58,487 nucleotides of DNA from Anaerolineaceae bacterium (lineage in GTDB: Bacteria > Chloroflexota > Anaerolineae > Anaerolineales > Villigracilaceae): NCBI GenBank assembly GCA_009772985.1, contig WOUS01000018.1, forward strand, positions 1 through 58,487, written 5' to 3'. The notes under the pieces were generated by a model. The model was not told where the DNA came from. It did not search any database and saw only the letters and a program-made list of their open reading frames with translations. Positions 50,156 to 58,487 of the stretch are shown one piece after another; within the stretch, counting starts at the first letter, position 1; each line of letters begins with the position of its first letter. Made by a program: the position numbers and the translations under genes.

Positions 50156-51219
50156 GCCAGTCCCTGATGAACCATGTCAACCACCGCCTTCACATTGTTG
50201 ACAGGTGTGTTCTGCAAAATGCCGTGTCCCAGGTTGAAAATGTGACCGGGTTTGCCATCGGCGCGGCGCAGGATGTCGGTGACGCGCTTTTTAATTTCGG
50301 GGAGTGGGGCGAACAGTACTGCTGGGTCGAGATTGCCCTGGATGGCGACATCCTGCCCGATGAGATTCCAGCCTTTATCGAGCGGAATGCGCCAATCGAG
50401 TCCTAAAACCGTCCCACCCGCGGCCTTCATCGCCGGTAAAAGGGTCGTGGTGCCCGTCCCAAAGTGGATGACCGGCACACCGGTCTCTTGTGCGGCTTGC
50501 AGGAGGCGGCGCGAGTAGGGTTGAACGAATTCGACGTAATCTGCCGGGTTGAGCGCGCCGACCCACGAGTCGAATACCTGCACCGCCTGTGCACCGGCGC
50601 GGATTTGCGCCAGCAGGTAATCGGTCAACACGCTGGAGAGTCTATCCATCAGCGCGTGCCAGGTATGCGGGTCAGAGTACATCATCGTTTTGGTTTTCAA
50701 GAATTCCCGCGATGCGCCGCCCTCGACGATGTACGACGCCACGGTGAACGGCGCGCCGCAAAAGCCGATGAGTGGGGTATCTTTGAGTTCACCGCGCAGG
50801 ATGCGGATGGAGTCCAGCACGTAGCCCAGGTCGGTTTCGGGGTCAACCGGCCGCAGGTTTTTGACATCCTCCAACGTGCGGACGGGGTTTTTGAGCAGTG
50901 GCCCCTCGCCTTTGGCGAATTCCAATCCCACGCCGAGCGGAATGGCAGGCAGCAGGATGTCGGCAAACAGGATGGCGGCATCCACGCCGAAGGCGCGGAC
51001 AGGCTGAAGGGTCACTTCAGCAGCAAGTTCGGGGTGGTAGCAGATTTCGAGCAGCGAGTATTTCTCGCGGAGGGCGCGATACTCGGCCATGTAACGTCCC
51101 GCCTGGCGCATGAACCAGACCGGGGTGGTATCGGTGGGCTGGCGGTGGCAGGCGGCGAGAAAGCGGCTAGTGATCAGTGATGAGTGATCAGTAATCAGTG
51201 GGGTGGTTGTGGGTTGCAT
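50152..51219 (-). CDS. hemE: Uroporphyrinogen decarboxylase
   Basis: 355 residues. Removes four carboxyls from uroporphyrinogen III to give coproporphyrinogen III. Signatures: PVWFMRQAGRYMAEYR, VDAAILFADILLPA, GFCGAPFTVASYIVEGG, QVFDSWVGALNP, VIHFGTGTT, LGLDWRIPLDKG and QGNLDPAVLFAP. Start at 51219 with GGAAG. The first 20 residues include LITDHSSLIT, encoded by an ATCAGTGAT-type spacer repeat absorbed into the gene start. Confidence 0.97.
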   Translation of the reverse strand: MQPTTTPLITDHSSLITSRFLAACHRQPTDTTPVWFMRQAGRYMAEYRALREKYSLLEICYHPELAAEVTLQPVRAFGVDAAILFADILLPAIPLGVGLEFAKGEGPLLKNPVRTLEDVKNLRPVDPETDLGYVLDSIRILRGELKDTPLIGFCGAPFTVASYIVEGGASREFLKTKTMMYSDPHTWHALMDRLSSVLTDYLLAQIRAGAQAVQVFDSWVGALNPADYVEFVQPYSRRLLQAAQETGVPVIHFGTGTTTLLPAMKAAGGTVLGLDWRIPLDKGWNLIGQDVAIQGNLDPAVLFAPLPEIKKRVTDILRRADGKPGHIFNLGHGILQNTPVNNVKAVVDMVHQGLA

Positions 51220-51239
51220 GGTCTGGCTTCCTTTACTGT

Positions 51240-52385
51240 TTACTGATGACTGCTCACCAACACACACGCCGGGTCACTTTCCATGTAATCGCCAGTCAGA
51301 CCGTAGGCGCGGCCGCGCTGACCGCCGCAGACCTCGCGATACTGGCAGCCGCCGCAGACCCCTTTCAGCCGGGAATAATCTCGCAAATCGGTAAACAGGC
51401 GCGAGGTCCGATAAGTTTCGACAATGTCGTCGCTGCGGACGTTGCCGGCGGTCAGCGGTAAAAAGCCCGAGGGCTGGATTTCCCCGATATGGGAAATAAA
51501 CAAAAAGCCATTCCCGTCGTTGACGCCTTTGGTCGGGCGGTTCAGCCCATCCGCATATTGGAATCCCGCGCCCTGAAATGTGACCGGTTTGCCCGCAGCT
51601 TCGGCTTTTTTACGCTCGATGGCAACGCGGCGGTACATCGGGGCAGCGGTGGCCTTGATGTCGAAGGGCGCGTTTTGCGACAGATCATAAAGCCAGTTGA
51701 AAACTTTTTCGTGCTGTTCGGCGCTGATCATTTGCTCCGCCATGGCGCGGCCGGTGGGAACCAGGAAAAATACCGACCACTGCACCGCGCTGACCTCCTG
51801 GATGAAGGGCACCATTTCATGCAGGATTTCGACGTTGTGTTTGGCGACGGTGGTGTTGACCTGCACGCTCAGACCGGCTGCGTGGGCGCGGTGGAGAATA
51901 TCCATCGTGCGCTGCCATGAACCGGGGACCTGGCGAAACTCATCATGGACCTCGGGCCGCGGCGCGTCGAGCGAGAGCGCCACACGGCGGATGCCAGCCT
52001 CCCGCGCTTGCTCAAGACGTTCTTTCGTGGGCAGGGCGGTGGCGGTGGGGGTCAGCGAACAGCGCAGACCTTTGGCGGTTGCGTAAGCGATGAGATCGAA
52101 CAGGTCGGGGCGCATCATCGGGTCGCCGCCGGTGAAGATCAAGATGGGGCTGTTGCCGAAGGAGGCGAGTCGTTCGATGAGCGCTTTGGCCTCAGCGGTG
52201 GACAGTTCGCGCGGATCGCGGGTATGCTGGGCGTCGGCGCGGCAATGGATGCAGGCGTAGGCGCAAGCACGCGTCACTTCCCAGGCGATGGTAAAGGGCG
52301 CGCGGTCGAAATCAGCATGCACCATGCGTTCGTTTTGGAAAGAACGTTCGGCGGCAGCGCGTTCACTAAGGTTATGTAATGCCAT
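51240..52385 (-). CDS. Radical SAM/SPASM protein of the haem cluster (AhbD/NirJ-like or BA_1875-like)
   Basis: 381 residues; ATG at 52385 has GGAG 6 nt upstream. CxxxCxxC is in TRACAYACIHCRADAQ, then IFTGGDPMMRPDLF. The SPASM-like C-terminus has GVCGGCQYREVCGGQRGRAY. Relatives include haem-maturation enzymes (AhbD, NirJ) that decarboxylate tetrapyrrole propionates, and the BA_1875 family of unknown role. Its place between hemE and hemB argues for a step in haem synthesis, perhaps supplying a missing late enzyme. That role is inference. Confidence 0.85.
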   Translation of the reverse strand: MALHNLSERAAAERSFQNERMVHADFDRAPFTIAWEVTRACAYACIHCRADAQHTRDPRELSTAEAKALIERLASFGNSPILIFTGGDPMMRPDLFDLIAYATAKGLRCSLTPTATALPTKERLEQAREAGIRRVALSLDAPRPEVHDEFRQVPGSWQRTMDILHRAHAAGLSVQVNTTVAKHNVEILHEMVPFIQEVSAVQWSVFFLVPTGRAMAEQMISAEQHEKVFNWLYDLSQNAPFDIKATAAPMYRRVAIERKKAEAAGKPVTFQGAGFQYADGLNRPTKGVNDGNGFLFISHIGEIQPSGFLPLTAGNVRSDDIVETYRTSRLFTDLRDYSRLKGVCGGCQYREVCGGQRGRAYGLTGDYMESDPACVLVSSHQ

Positions 52386-52447
52386 TGGGATCTCCATAAA
52401 TCTCGTTTGAAAGTTGGAACGTTTGAACGTTGAAACTTGCCAACTTT

Positions 52448-53506
52448 CTAACCTGCCAACCATCTTGCTGCATCCAGCGCGTGATAGGTGATGATCAAAT
52501 CCGCGCCGGCGCGCTTCATGCCGGTCAGCGTCTCGAGCGTCACTTTGGCTTCGTCAATCCAGCCATTGGCGGCAGCCGCTTTAATCATCGCATACTCGCC
52601 GCTGACGTTGTACGCCGCCAGCGGTAGTTCGGGGAAGGCTTCCTTCACGGCGTGGATGACATCCAGGTACGCCAGCGCCGGTTTGACCATCAGCATGTCC
52701 GCGCCTTCGTCCACGTCCAGCGCGGCCTCGCGTAGCGCCTCGCGGACGTTGGCCGGGTCCATTTGATGGGACTTGCGGTCGCCGAATTTGGGCGCGCCCT
52801 CGGCAGCTTCGCGGAATGGTCCGTAGAAGGACGAGGCATACTTCACCGCATACGACAGGATCGGTGTGTTCTCGAATCCGTTCCCATCCAGCGCGGCGCG
52901 GATGGCGGAAACCATCCCATCCATCATGCCGCTTGGGGCGACGATGTCCGCGCCGCATTCGGCGTGCGAGATGGCAACTCTGCCGAGGATGGCAAGCGTC
53001 GGGTCGTTCATAACATATCCTTCGGGCAGGCTTTTGCTCGGACGGGGCTTAGCCCCATCCTGAACATTCAAGATGCCGCAATGCCCGTGGTCGGTGTATT
53101 CGCACAGACAGACATCGGTCACGACAACTATTTCGGGGATTTCATGTTTTATGGCGCGGATGGCCTGCTGAACGATGCCGTCCTCTGCGAAATTCTCCGA
53201 CCCAAGCGGATCTTTTGCCGCCGGGATGCCGAACAAAATCACGGAGGGGATTCCCTGCCCAAAAGCGGCTTCCGCTGCGCGTACTGCCTCATCCACCGAT
53301 AACTGGAAAACGCCTGGCATCGAGCGGATCTCACTGCGGCCTTTGCCGTGTCGTACGAACAAAGGGTAAATGAAATCGCGGGAATTGAGTTCCGTCTCGC
53401 GCATCATCGAGCGCAAGGCTTCGGTCTGGCGCAGGCGGCGCGGTCGAGTAATCAGTGAACAGTGATCTGTGGCCAGTGTTTTGGTTTCAAGTTCAAGTTG
53501 AGTCAT
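52448..53506 (-). CDS. hemB: Delta-aminolevulinic acid dehydratase (porphobilinogen synthase)
   Basis: 352 residues; condenses two ALA to porphobilinogen. Motifs: [46 protein letters not shown] (zinc cysteines), [62 protein letters not shown]. Start at 53506 with GGAG. The N-terminus has a 20-residue extension containing [10 protein letters not shown] from a spacer repeat, so it is longer than usual. Confidence 0.97.
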   Translation of the reverse strand: MTQLELETKTLATDHCSLITRPRRLRQTEALRSMMRETELNSRDFIYPLFVRHGKGRSEIRSMPGVFQLSVDEAVRAAEAAFGQGIPSVILFGIPAAKDPLGSENFAEDGIVQQAIRAIKHEIPEIVVVTDVCLCEYTDHGHCGILNVQDGAKPRPSKSLPEGYVMNDPTLAILGRVAISHAECGADIVAPSGMMDGMVSAIRAALDGNGFENTPILSYAVKYASSFYGPFREAAEGAPKFGDRKSHQMDPANVREALREAALDVDEGADMLMVKPALAYLDVIHAVKEAFPELPLAAYNVSGEYAMIKAAAANGWIDEAKVTLETLTGMKRAGADLIITYHALDAARWLAG

Positions 53507-53514
53507 GATTTCTC

Positions 53515-54300
53515 CTACGCGCCACTGCGCAATAAGGTAACAAGCCCTTCGGTTGTGTAAACTTCCGCCGTCACCAAATCCACAAAGCCTGCTTCTTCGG
53601 CGGCTTTTTGCGTGATCGGGCCAATACATGCGATCTTTGGATTGCCAGGCAAGTGGAACGGATCAAGTCCGGCTCGACGGGCGATTTCGACGAAATTCTC
53701 CACCGTGGATGGGCTGGTGAACGTGACCACGTTCACGCCGGACTTCAGGGCTGCCAGCCCGTCCGGGTCCAGTAGCGCCGGGACAGTCTGGTACACAGCA
53801 ATTTCATGGGCTACCCCGCCTGCTTCAGCAATGGCTTTGGGAAGAGCCTTGCGGGCGATTTCCGCGCGCGGCAGAAGAACCCACTTCCCGCGCAGGTCGC
53901 CGAGACCGGGCAGGATGGCTTCGGCCACGTATTCCTCGGGGACGAAATCCGGGGTCACGCCGCGTTTCTGCAATGCTTCAGCGGTTTTGGGGCCGATGGC
54001 GGCGACCCTGAGGGTTGTGTCACTGCGAGTGAAGCGAAGCAGCCCTCCTGACGTTTTGGGAGATTGCTTCGGCGTTCCACGCCTCGCAATGACATCGAAC
54101 ACTACCTCCACCCCGTTCACTGACGTAAATACCACCCACGCATAGCGCCCAATCTCTGACAAGGCCTTATCCAGCGCGGTCAAATCCTCCACCGGGCGAA
54201 TCTCGATGACCGGGAAATAGACCGGCTCGAAACCAATCTCGGCGAGAGCATTGGCAAATGAGTCGGCCTGGGAGCGGGGACGGGTTATCAGTACTTTCAT
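53515..54300 (-). CDS. hemD: Uroporphyrinogen-III synthase with in-frame repeat insertion
   Basis: 261 residues; cyclises hydroxymethylbilane to uroporphyrinogen III. Framework: [98 protein letters not shown] and [17 protein letters not shown]. Residues 70-95 (from [13 protein letters not shown] to RFTRSDT) are encoded by a 77-bp palindromic element. The frame is kept, but the insertion replaces a helix after the FTSxN segment. No SD; 5 nt after the hemC stop. Confidence 0.93.
   Translation of the reverse strand: MKVLITRPRSQADSFANALAEIGFEPVYFPVIEIRPVEDLTALDKALSEIGRYAWVVFTSVNGVEVVFDVIARRGTPKQSPKTSGGLLRFTRSDTTLRVAAIGPKTAEALQKRGVTPDFVPEEYVAEAILPGLGDLRGKWVLLPRAEIARKALPKAIAEAGGVAHEIAVYQTVPALLDPDGLAALKSGVNVVTFTSPSTVENFVEIARRAGLDPFHLPGNPKIACIGPITQKAAEEAGFVDLVTAEVYTTEGLVTLLRSGA
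54018..54094. repeat. 77-bp palindromic element inside hemD
   Basis: Ends TGTCACTGCGAG (54018-54029) and CTCGCAATGACA (54083-54094) are inverted with one mismatch. Internal GAAGCGAAGCAG and GAGATTGCTTCGGCG. Related to the element at 30625-30738. It keeps the hemD frame. Confidence 0.8.
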
Positions 54301-54305
54301 GGTGA

Positions 54306-55232
54306 TCAGTTGTCTGTGACCAGTTTGAGAATGTCGCTTGCACCTTGCGCGATGGATTGCTGGGCGAGCTCGCTGCCAAGTTGTATGGCATCTGTGCCTT
54401 GACCGGTCACTTGAACTGCCTTTTTCCCATCTGGTGAAATGACCAGGCCGGTCAGCAAAATCACGGTCTGCCGTCCACGGTCGACGGTCTGCGCATAAGC
54501 CGCAACGGGAACTGCGCACCCGCCGCCGAGGCCGAGCAAAAACTGGCGCTCGGCAGTCACCGCTTTCCGCGTGGAATCATCCTCCAGCGCGGCCAGCAGG
54601 CTCAGGGTGGACTCGTCATCAGCGCGGCACTGCACGGCTAGCGCGCCCTGTCCAGGTGCGGGGAGCATCACCTCCAGCGGTAGCCATTCAGTCACGTGTT
54701 TATCCAAACCCAGACGGGTCAGGCCGGCGCCGGCCAGAATGATGGCGTCATACTGCCCTTCGAGCGCCTTGCGCAGACGGGTGTCCACGTTGCCGCGCAG
54801 GGATTGGGTGACCAGGTCCGGGCGTGCCGCGAGAATCTGGGCGGCGCGGCGCAGGCTCGAGGTCCCGACCGACGCGCCAGCGGGCAGGGTGGCGAGGGTG
54901 CATCCACTCTGCGAAACCAGCGCATCGCGCATCTCGGCGCGGGCCGGGATGCAGCCGATGGTCAGCCCGGCGGGGTTTTCGACGGGCAAATCCTTGAGCG
55001 AATGAACGGCGCAATGCACCGCGTTGGAGAGCAGTTCGCTTTCGAGTTCCTGCGTGAACAATCCTTTGCCGCCGATTTCTGGCAGGGGTTTATCGAGGAT
55101 CCTGTCGCCTTGCGTGGTGATAACTTTTTCCTCGCAGACCAAGCCGTGGTGGGCAGCTTTGAGGGCGGCTATCACCCACTGGGTCTGCCAGCGGGCGAGG
55201 GCGGAGGGGCGGGTTGCAAAAATAAGTTTCAT
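54306..55232 (-). CDS. hemC: Hydroxymethylbilane synthase (porphobilinogen deaminase)
   Basis: 308 residues. Polymerises four porphobilinogens using a dipyrromethane cofactor on the Cys in LGGGCAVPVAAYA. Other motifs: IFATRPSALARWQTQWV, KGLFTQELESELL, CAVHSLKDLPVE, GTSSLRRAAQI, LRGNVDTRLRKAL, LILAGAGLTRLG-type segment (written IILAGAGLTRLG here), LPAPGQGALAVQCR. A short TVDRGRQTVILL stretch is encoded by a GTCCACGGTCGACGG repeat. Confidence 0.97.
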   Translation of the reverse strand: MKLIFATRPSALARWQTQWVIAALKAAHHGLVCEEKVITTQGDRILDKPLPEIGGKGLFTQELESELLSNAVHCAVHSLKDLPVENPAGLTIGCIPARAEMRDALVSQSGCTLATLPAGASVGTSSLRRAAQILAARPDLVTQSLRGNVDTRLRKALEGQYDAIILAGAGLTRLGLDKHVTEWLPLEVMLPAPGQGALAVQCRADDESTLSLLAALEDDSTRKAVTAERQFLLGLGGGCAVPVAAYAQTVDRGRQTVILLTGLVISPDGKKAVQVTGQGTDAIQLGSELAQQSIAQGASDILKLVTDN

Positions 55233-55251
55233 AGTAATCAGTGACCAGTAA

Positions 55252-56574
55252 TCAGTCCAAGGCGTTGGATATTGGGCATTCGTTTCCTAAAAAACCGCAC
55301 AAGCCATTCTCGTGCTTCAACCCAAACAGCGTGCGGGCGACGGTGGCGTATTCGGGTGCGTGCGGGCAGGACGCTTCGGCGCGCAGGCGGTTGGTGGGGC
55401 TGTCGAGCAGTTTCTTGACCAGCGCCATCGTCAGCGCCTCGATGCGGGCGCGCTCGGAGTCGGTCAGCTCGGGCAGGCGGCGCAGGGTCTTATCCAGTTC
55501 CGTCCGGCGGATTTGTTCGGCCTGCTGGCGTATATCGGTGATGAGCGGAAGCATATCCAGCGAGTCGAGAAAATCCAGGAATTTCGCTGCTTCCTCCGCC
55601 AGGATCGCCTCCACGCGCGGTACTTCGGCGGCGCGCGCCGCCAGCGACGTTTCCAGCGTGGCATTCAGGTTGTCCATATCAAACAGACGCACGCCTGGCA
55701 CATCGCCGCACGCCGCGTCGATATTGCGTGGCACGGCAATATCAATCAACACCAACGTGCGCGTCCGTCCCGCCATCGCCGAACGCGCCATCTCCGCCGA
55801 TACCAGCGTGTGCGGCGCGCCGGTGGAAGCGATCAGAATGTCGGCCTCCTTTAGGCTTTTTTCGAGGGATTCGAACGTGGCGGATTCGGCGTCCCAGCGT
55901 TGCGCCAATTCGCGGGCGCGTTCCAGTGTCCGGTTGATTACCCGGATCCTTTCCACCCCACGCTTGCGCAACGCTTCGACGGTCAATTCCGCCATTTCGC
56001 CGGCTCCCAGCACCACCACGCTGGCAGTTTTCAAATTGCCAACGGCTTTTTCTGCTGCCGAGGCCGCCAGCGACGAGACCGACGCCGGGTTGCGGCTGAT
56101 GGCGGTCTCGGTGCGGGCGCGTTTCCCAGCGTGGATGGCCGCCTGAAAAAAGCGGGAGAGCAGCGCGCCAGCCGTCCCGACGCCGCGCGCCAGTTCCAGC
56201 GCGCGCGTCACCTGGCCGAGGATCTGCGGCTCACCCAGGACGAGCGAATCCAACCCGCCAGCAACATTGAGCAAGTGACGGACGGCTTCTGCGTCGGTGT
56301 GGCGGTAGAGATGCGGGTGAAGGTTGTTGGCGGGTATCCCGTGCGCGTCCGATAAAAAAGCCTCCAGTTCCGCAAAAGACTTGCGGCTGGAGGCGGCATA
56401 GATTTCGATGCGGTTACAAGTGGAGAGAATGACCATCTCGGCAAGCAGGTCAATACCGACACCGCAACCCAGACGGGACAGCGAGGCGCGGATTGCGTCT
56501 TCGCTGAAGACCAATCGTTCGCGCAGATGTAGGGCGGCAGTCAGGTGATTAAGACCAAGGCAGAGGATGTGCAT
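55252..56574 (-). CDS. hemA: Glutamyl-tRNA reductase
   Basis: 440 residues from the ATG at 56574. NADPH-dependent reduction of Glu-tRNA to glutamate-1-semialdehyde, first step of the C5 pathway. Motifs: CLGLNHLTAALHLRERL, MVILSTCNRIEIYA (catalytic Cys), LNVAGGLDSLVLGEPQILGQV, VVVLGAGEMAELTVEALRKRG, IASTGAPHTLV and LVLIDIAVPRNIDAACGDVPG. First gene of the hem cluster. The SD is weak (AGAGA). Confidence 0.97.
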   Translation of the reverse strand: MHILCLGLNHLTAALHLRERLVFSEDAIRASLSRLGCGVGIDLLAEMVILSTCNRIEIYAASSRKSFAELEAFLSDAHGIPANNLHPHLYRHTDAEAVRHLLNVAGGLDSLVLGEPQILGQVTRALELARGVGTAGALLSRFFQAAIHAGKRARTETAISRNPASVSSLAASAAEKAVGNLKTASVVVLGAGEMAELTVEALRKRGVERIRVINRTLERARELAQRWDAESATFESLEKSLKEADILIASTGAPHTLVSAEMARSAMAGRTRTLVLIDIAVPRNIDAACGDVPGVRLFDMDNLNATLETSLAARAAEVPRVEAILAEEAAKFLDFLDSLDMLPLITDIRQQAEQIRRTELDKTLRRLPELTDSERARIEALTMALVKKLLDSPTNRLRAEASCPHAPEYATVARTLFGLKHENGLCGFLGNECPISNALD

Positions 56575-56835
56575 TAGTGAATCTCTTTTTCGACTCTCTG
56601 ACTTGGTTATAGCGCAATAAATCACAAGATAATAGATAGATTTATGAGGCTTTGAATTAGCAGTTGATTAGAAATCAGCCATGTAATGCAAAAAAGCCGC
56701 CAACTGGCGACTTTTCCTGTGCCCCAAGGGAGTACTTTATATACGGATAATACAAAGATGAAAGGGTGCCAATGAAATAAACAGTATATAGGGTGGGTGT
56801 TTAGCTCACCAACTCATGATCTGATATACAATTGA
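56575..56835. other. hemA upstream region with direct repeat and hairpin
   Basis: No gene. On the minus strand the AAAGTCGCCAGTTGGCGGCT stem followed by TTTTT (56690-56716) is terminator-like and lies about 120 nt before hemA, where it could attenuate the operon or insulate it from the transposon. The right copy of the 32-bp direct repeat is at 56722-56753. Confidence 0.45.
56722..56753. repeat. 32-bp direct repeat, right copy
   Basis: Identical to 44335-44366 and in the same orientation, 12.4 kb apart. The hem cluster and the decayed genes lie between them. Confidence 0.85.
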
Positions 56836-57717
56836 TATCCCTATGACAGTGTTCTGGGTGTGCTGGAAAGGCTGATTGCGACCGAAGTAGACTGGTCACA
56901 GTACACCCATTTGGGGACATTGGGTCTGGATGAAAGTGCATTGAAAAAAGGACATCGAGACTCTGTCGTCATTGTAACGGCGCGTCTGGCCGATGGACAA
57001 GTGGTGTTATTGGGCGGTTTGGCCAATCGGCGCAAGGAAACGGTGGCGAAATTCCTGCGTTCGATCCCTGAACAACTGAAAAGCACGATCCATACGGCTT
57101 GTTGCGACATGTACGAAGGCTACCTCGAAGCCTTACACGAGGAACTACCAAAGGTACGGGTGGTGATTGACCGCTTTCATGTTGCCAAAGCCTACCGCGA
57201 GGGTCTGGACGATTTGCGTAAACGTGAAATGAAACGGCTGAAAGCGCAACTTTCCGAAAGCGAGTTCAAACAACTCAAAGGCAGTCTGTGGGCAGTGCGC
57301 AAAAGACGAGAGGACTTGAACGAGGCGCAAACCCAGGTTTTGAATCTCCTGTTGGAGCATTCGCCAGACCTCAAGACGGCTTATGTCTTGCGAGAAGAAC
57401 TGACCGCCATTTTTGATGAACCCATTTCCAAAAACGTTGCTCAGGCCAAGCTGCGGCAGTGGATAGAACGTGTGATTGTCAATGGCGTGAAATGTTTCGA
57501 CGGCTTCATCAAAACATTGAAACGATTGTGGGAACCCATCACGAACTACTTTGTGTCCAGAAAAAATAGCGCCTTTGTCGAAGGCCTGAACAACAAAATC
57601 AAAGTTTTGAAACGCCGTTGCTATGGTTTGTTCAATCTCAAACACTTCTTTCAGCGCCTCTACCTCGACCTGAATGGCTATCGCTTGTTTTGCATCCACC
57701 CCCCATATCTGGCTTAA
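56836..57717 (+). mobile_element. ISL3-family transposase, 5' truncated
   Basis: Open frame from 56836 (GTG at 56860 as first plausible start) gives about 285 residues against about 400 in the family. Present: the DDE domain (LGTLGLDESALKKGHRDSVVIV, HTACCDMYEGYLEAL, VVIDRFHVAKAYREGLDDLR) and C-terminus (NSAFVEGLNNKIKVLKRRCYGLFN). Missing: the N-terminal zinc-finger and HTH region, so it is probably inactive. AT-richer than the chromosome. It ends against a hydrogenase fragment. Confidence 0.85.
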
Positions 57718-57741
57718 TCACGGCGATTCCCAATGAACCAA

Positions 57742-57911
57742 CAATATTCAGTTTTCATCGTCATCTGGATTGTGGCTCCTGCAACGGATGCGAAATGAAG
57801 CTGAATGCGCTCACTAATCCAATTTATGATATTGCACAATACGGAATTCACTTCGAGGCCTCTCCACGCCATGCTGATGTTTTGGCAATGACAGGCTGCT
57901 TTACACTTTAG
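57742..57911 (+). pseudogene. Group 4 hydrogenase small subunit (HycG/NuoB-like) fragment
   Basis: About 55 codons reading HRHLDCGSCNGCEMKLNAL, then TNPIYDIAQYGIHFEASPRHADVLAMTG, ending at TAG. The CGSCNGCE motif holds the proximal 4Fe-4S cysteines of NuoB-like subunits of membrane hydrogenases. The rest of the gene and all partners are absent, so this is a leftover at an insertion breakpoint. The frame runs in from the IS without its own start. Confidence 0.72.
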
Positions 57912-57940
57912 TTTCCGCTAACTGGAGTGGAGAGAAAAAA

Positions 57941-58002
57941 TGGTAATGGTGTAAAACGTGGTAATCTTGTTTTGCACAACAAATTCCACAACACCATTAC
58001 CA
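57941..58002. repeat. Inverted repeat before the second transposase
   Basis: TGGTAATGGTGT (57941-57952) and ACACCATTACCA (57991-58002), 12/12 complementary, ending just before the ATG at 58005. Possibly an IS end with a protective hairpin. Confidence 0.55.
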
Positions 58003-58004
58003 AA

Positions 58005-58487
58005 ATGAATCATACCATAACCGTTTTGAACGAACTACTTGTAGGGTTGCCCATTGGAACGAATCTAGCGATGATGCACGTGTTCTGGGCATTGTTGAGC
58101 GGACAGTTGTTGCCGAGTCGCGGCGCATTGTTTCCTGCCTTGAAAGCAATTGGTCTGGAAGATGAGGCGGTATGCAGAGCATGGACGCAGTCTATAAAGG
58201 TGTCTGACAAACTGCGATACTGATAGAAATATGGCGAAAACATGTAGAAGCTATGCCGGATTGGAAACGCCATGAGTATGAAGGCTATAAACCAGTGGTA
58301 GCAGACATAACCGCGTTTTGGCGTCCGAACTTGAAGAACTGTCCGAGCAAGCATTATCATCCTGCGGCTGGGCGTGCCTTGCCAGCGGTCATCTTTGGGG
58401 TGGTGGGCAAGGTAGGTGAAATCAATGGACAGCGGATCGCATTGCCACAGGCATTTGAACGAGTACATCCTAAAGACCCAAGTGAAG
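58005..58487 (+). pseudogene. Transposase fragment, frameshifted, runs off the window
   Basis: Frame 1 from 58005: [20 protein letters not shown], then [30 protein letters not shown], stopping at 58223. Frame 2 from about 58215 stays open to the window edge: [60 protein letters not shown]. The two halves look like one transposase N-terminal region with a 1-nt shift near 58205-58215. The IS family is not certain; the 3' part is outside the window. Confidence 0.68.

Noticed and set aside
57927..58004. 26-codon N-terminal extension of the second transposase
   Set aside because: It runs through the 12-bp inverted repeat; the ATG at 58005 begins the conserved sequence.

Overview
The window looks like chromosomal DNA of a GC-rich member of the Chloroflexota, most likely class Anaerolineae. 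That is an inference from gene families: NBR1-like FW lipoproteins, a PadR/HAAS pair, very large GAF/PAS sensors, HemY in a hem operon, and abundant short dispersed spacer repeats. No 16S rRNA gene is present to confirm it.

Layout. 1-12 kb: ordinary chromosomal genes: a partial M23 peptidase, recA with its own promoter and leader, an NBR1-like lipoprotein, a YgjP-type metallopeptidase, a GNAT protein, a VapBC pair, a Tat-exported protein coupled to a radical SAM/SPASM enzyme, an EamA transporter, an FKBP, a TolB-like lipoprotein, a nucleotidyltransferase and an autoregulated PadR/HAAS pair. 11.9-14.5 kb (minus): glnA, a DsbD-alpha-like lipoprotein and a thioredoxin-like lipoprotein. The last is split by an in-frame UGA exactly where the first active-site cysteine belongs, followed by a SECIS-like hairpin; I read it as a selenoprotein. 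14.7-17.5 kb: a diguanylate cyclase, a DivIC-like protein and tRNA-Leu(CAG). 17.9-23.1 kb: an acyl-CoA oxidation operon (acyl-CoA dehydrogenase, CoA-transferase, etfBA) behind a TetR-type palindrome, interrupted by an AT-rich orphan gene. 23.3-25.7 kb: a small exported protein, a ribbon-helix-helix regulator and an MFS exporter. 25.7-29.9 kb (minus): a 20-haem cytochrome with a b-type membrane partner, then a ferredoxin with an FAD oxidoreductase. 30.9-41.4 kb: a membrane HisKA_2 histidine kinase and a 2465-residue REC-GAF-PAS-HD-GYP protein.

41.4-58.5 kb: a MNT/HEPN pair, a PlsC-like acyltransferase, an N-terminally truncated comM, then a 12.4-kb block between two copies of an identical 32-bp direct repeat. 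The block carries hemA-hemC-hemD-hemB-radical SAM-hemE-two DUF4491 proteins-hemY-hemL on the minus strand, plus a CPBP protease and three decayed genes (UbiA, LLM flavin oxidoreductase, UbiE). To its right lie a truncated ISL3 transposase, a hydrogenase small-subunit fragment and a frameshifted transposase cut by the window end.

Small repeats are unusually active here. There are elements with ACCGCGAAG-type ends, a three-copy MITE-like family with AGTATTACAGCGCAA ends, 'ATCAGTGATCAGT' spacers that run into coding starts, and a 77-bp palindromic element read in frame inside hemD. The strongest leads are the selenocysteine thioredoxin and the Tat-protein/radical-SAM pair.
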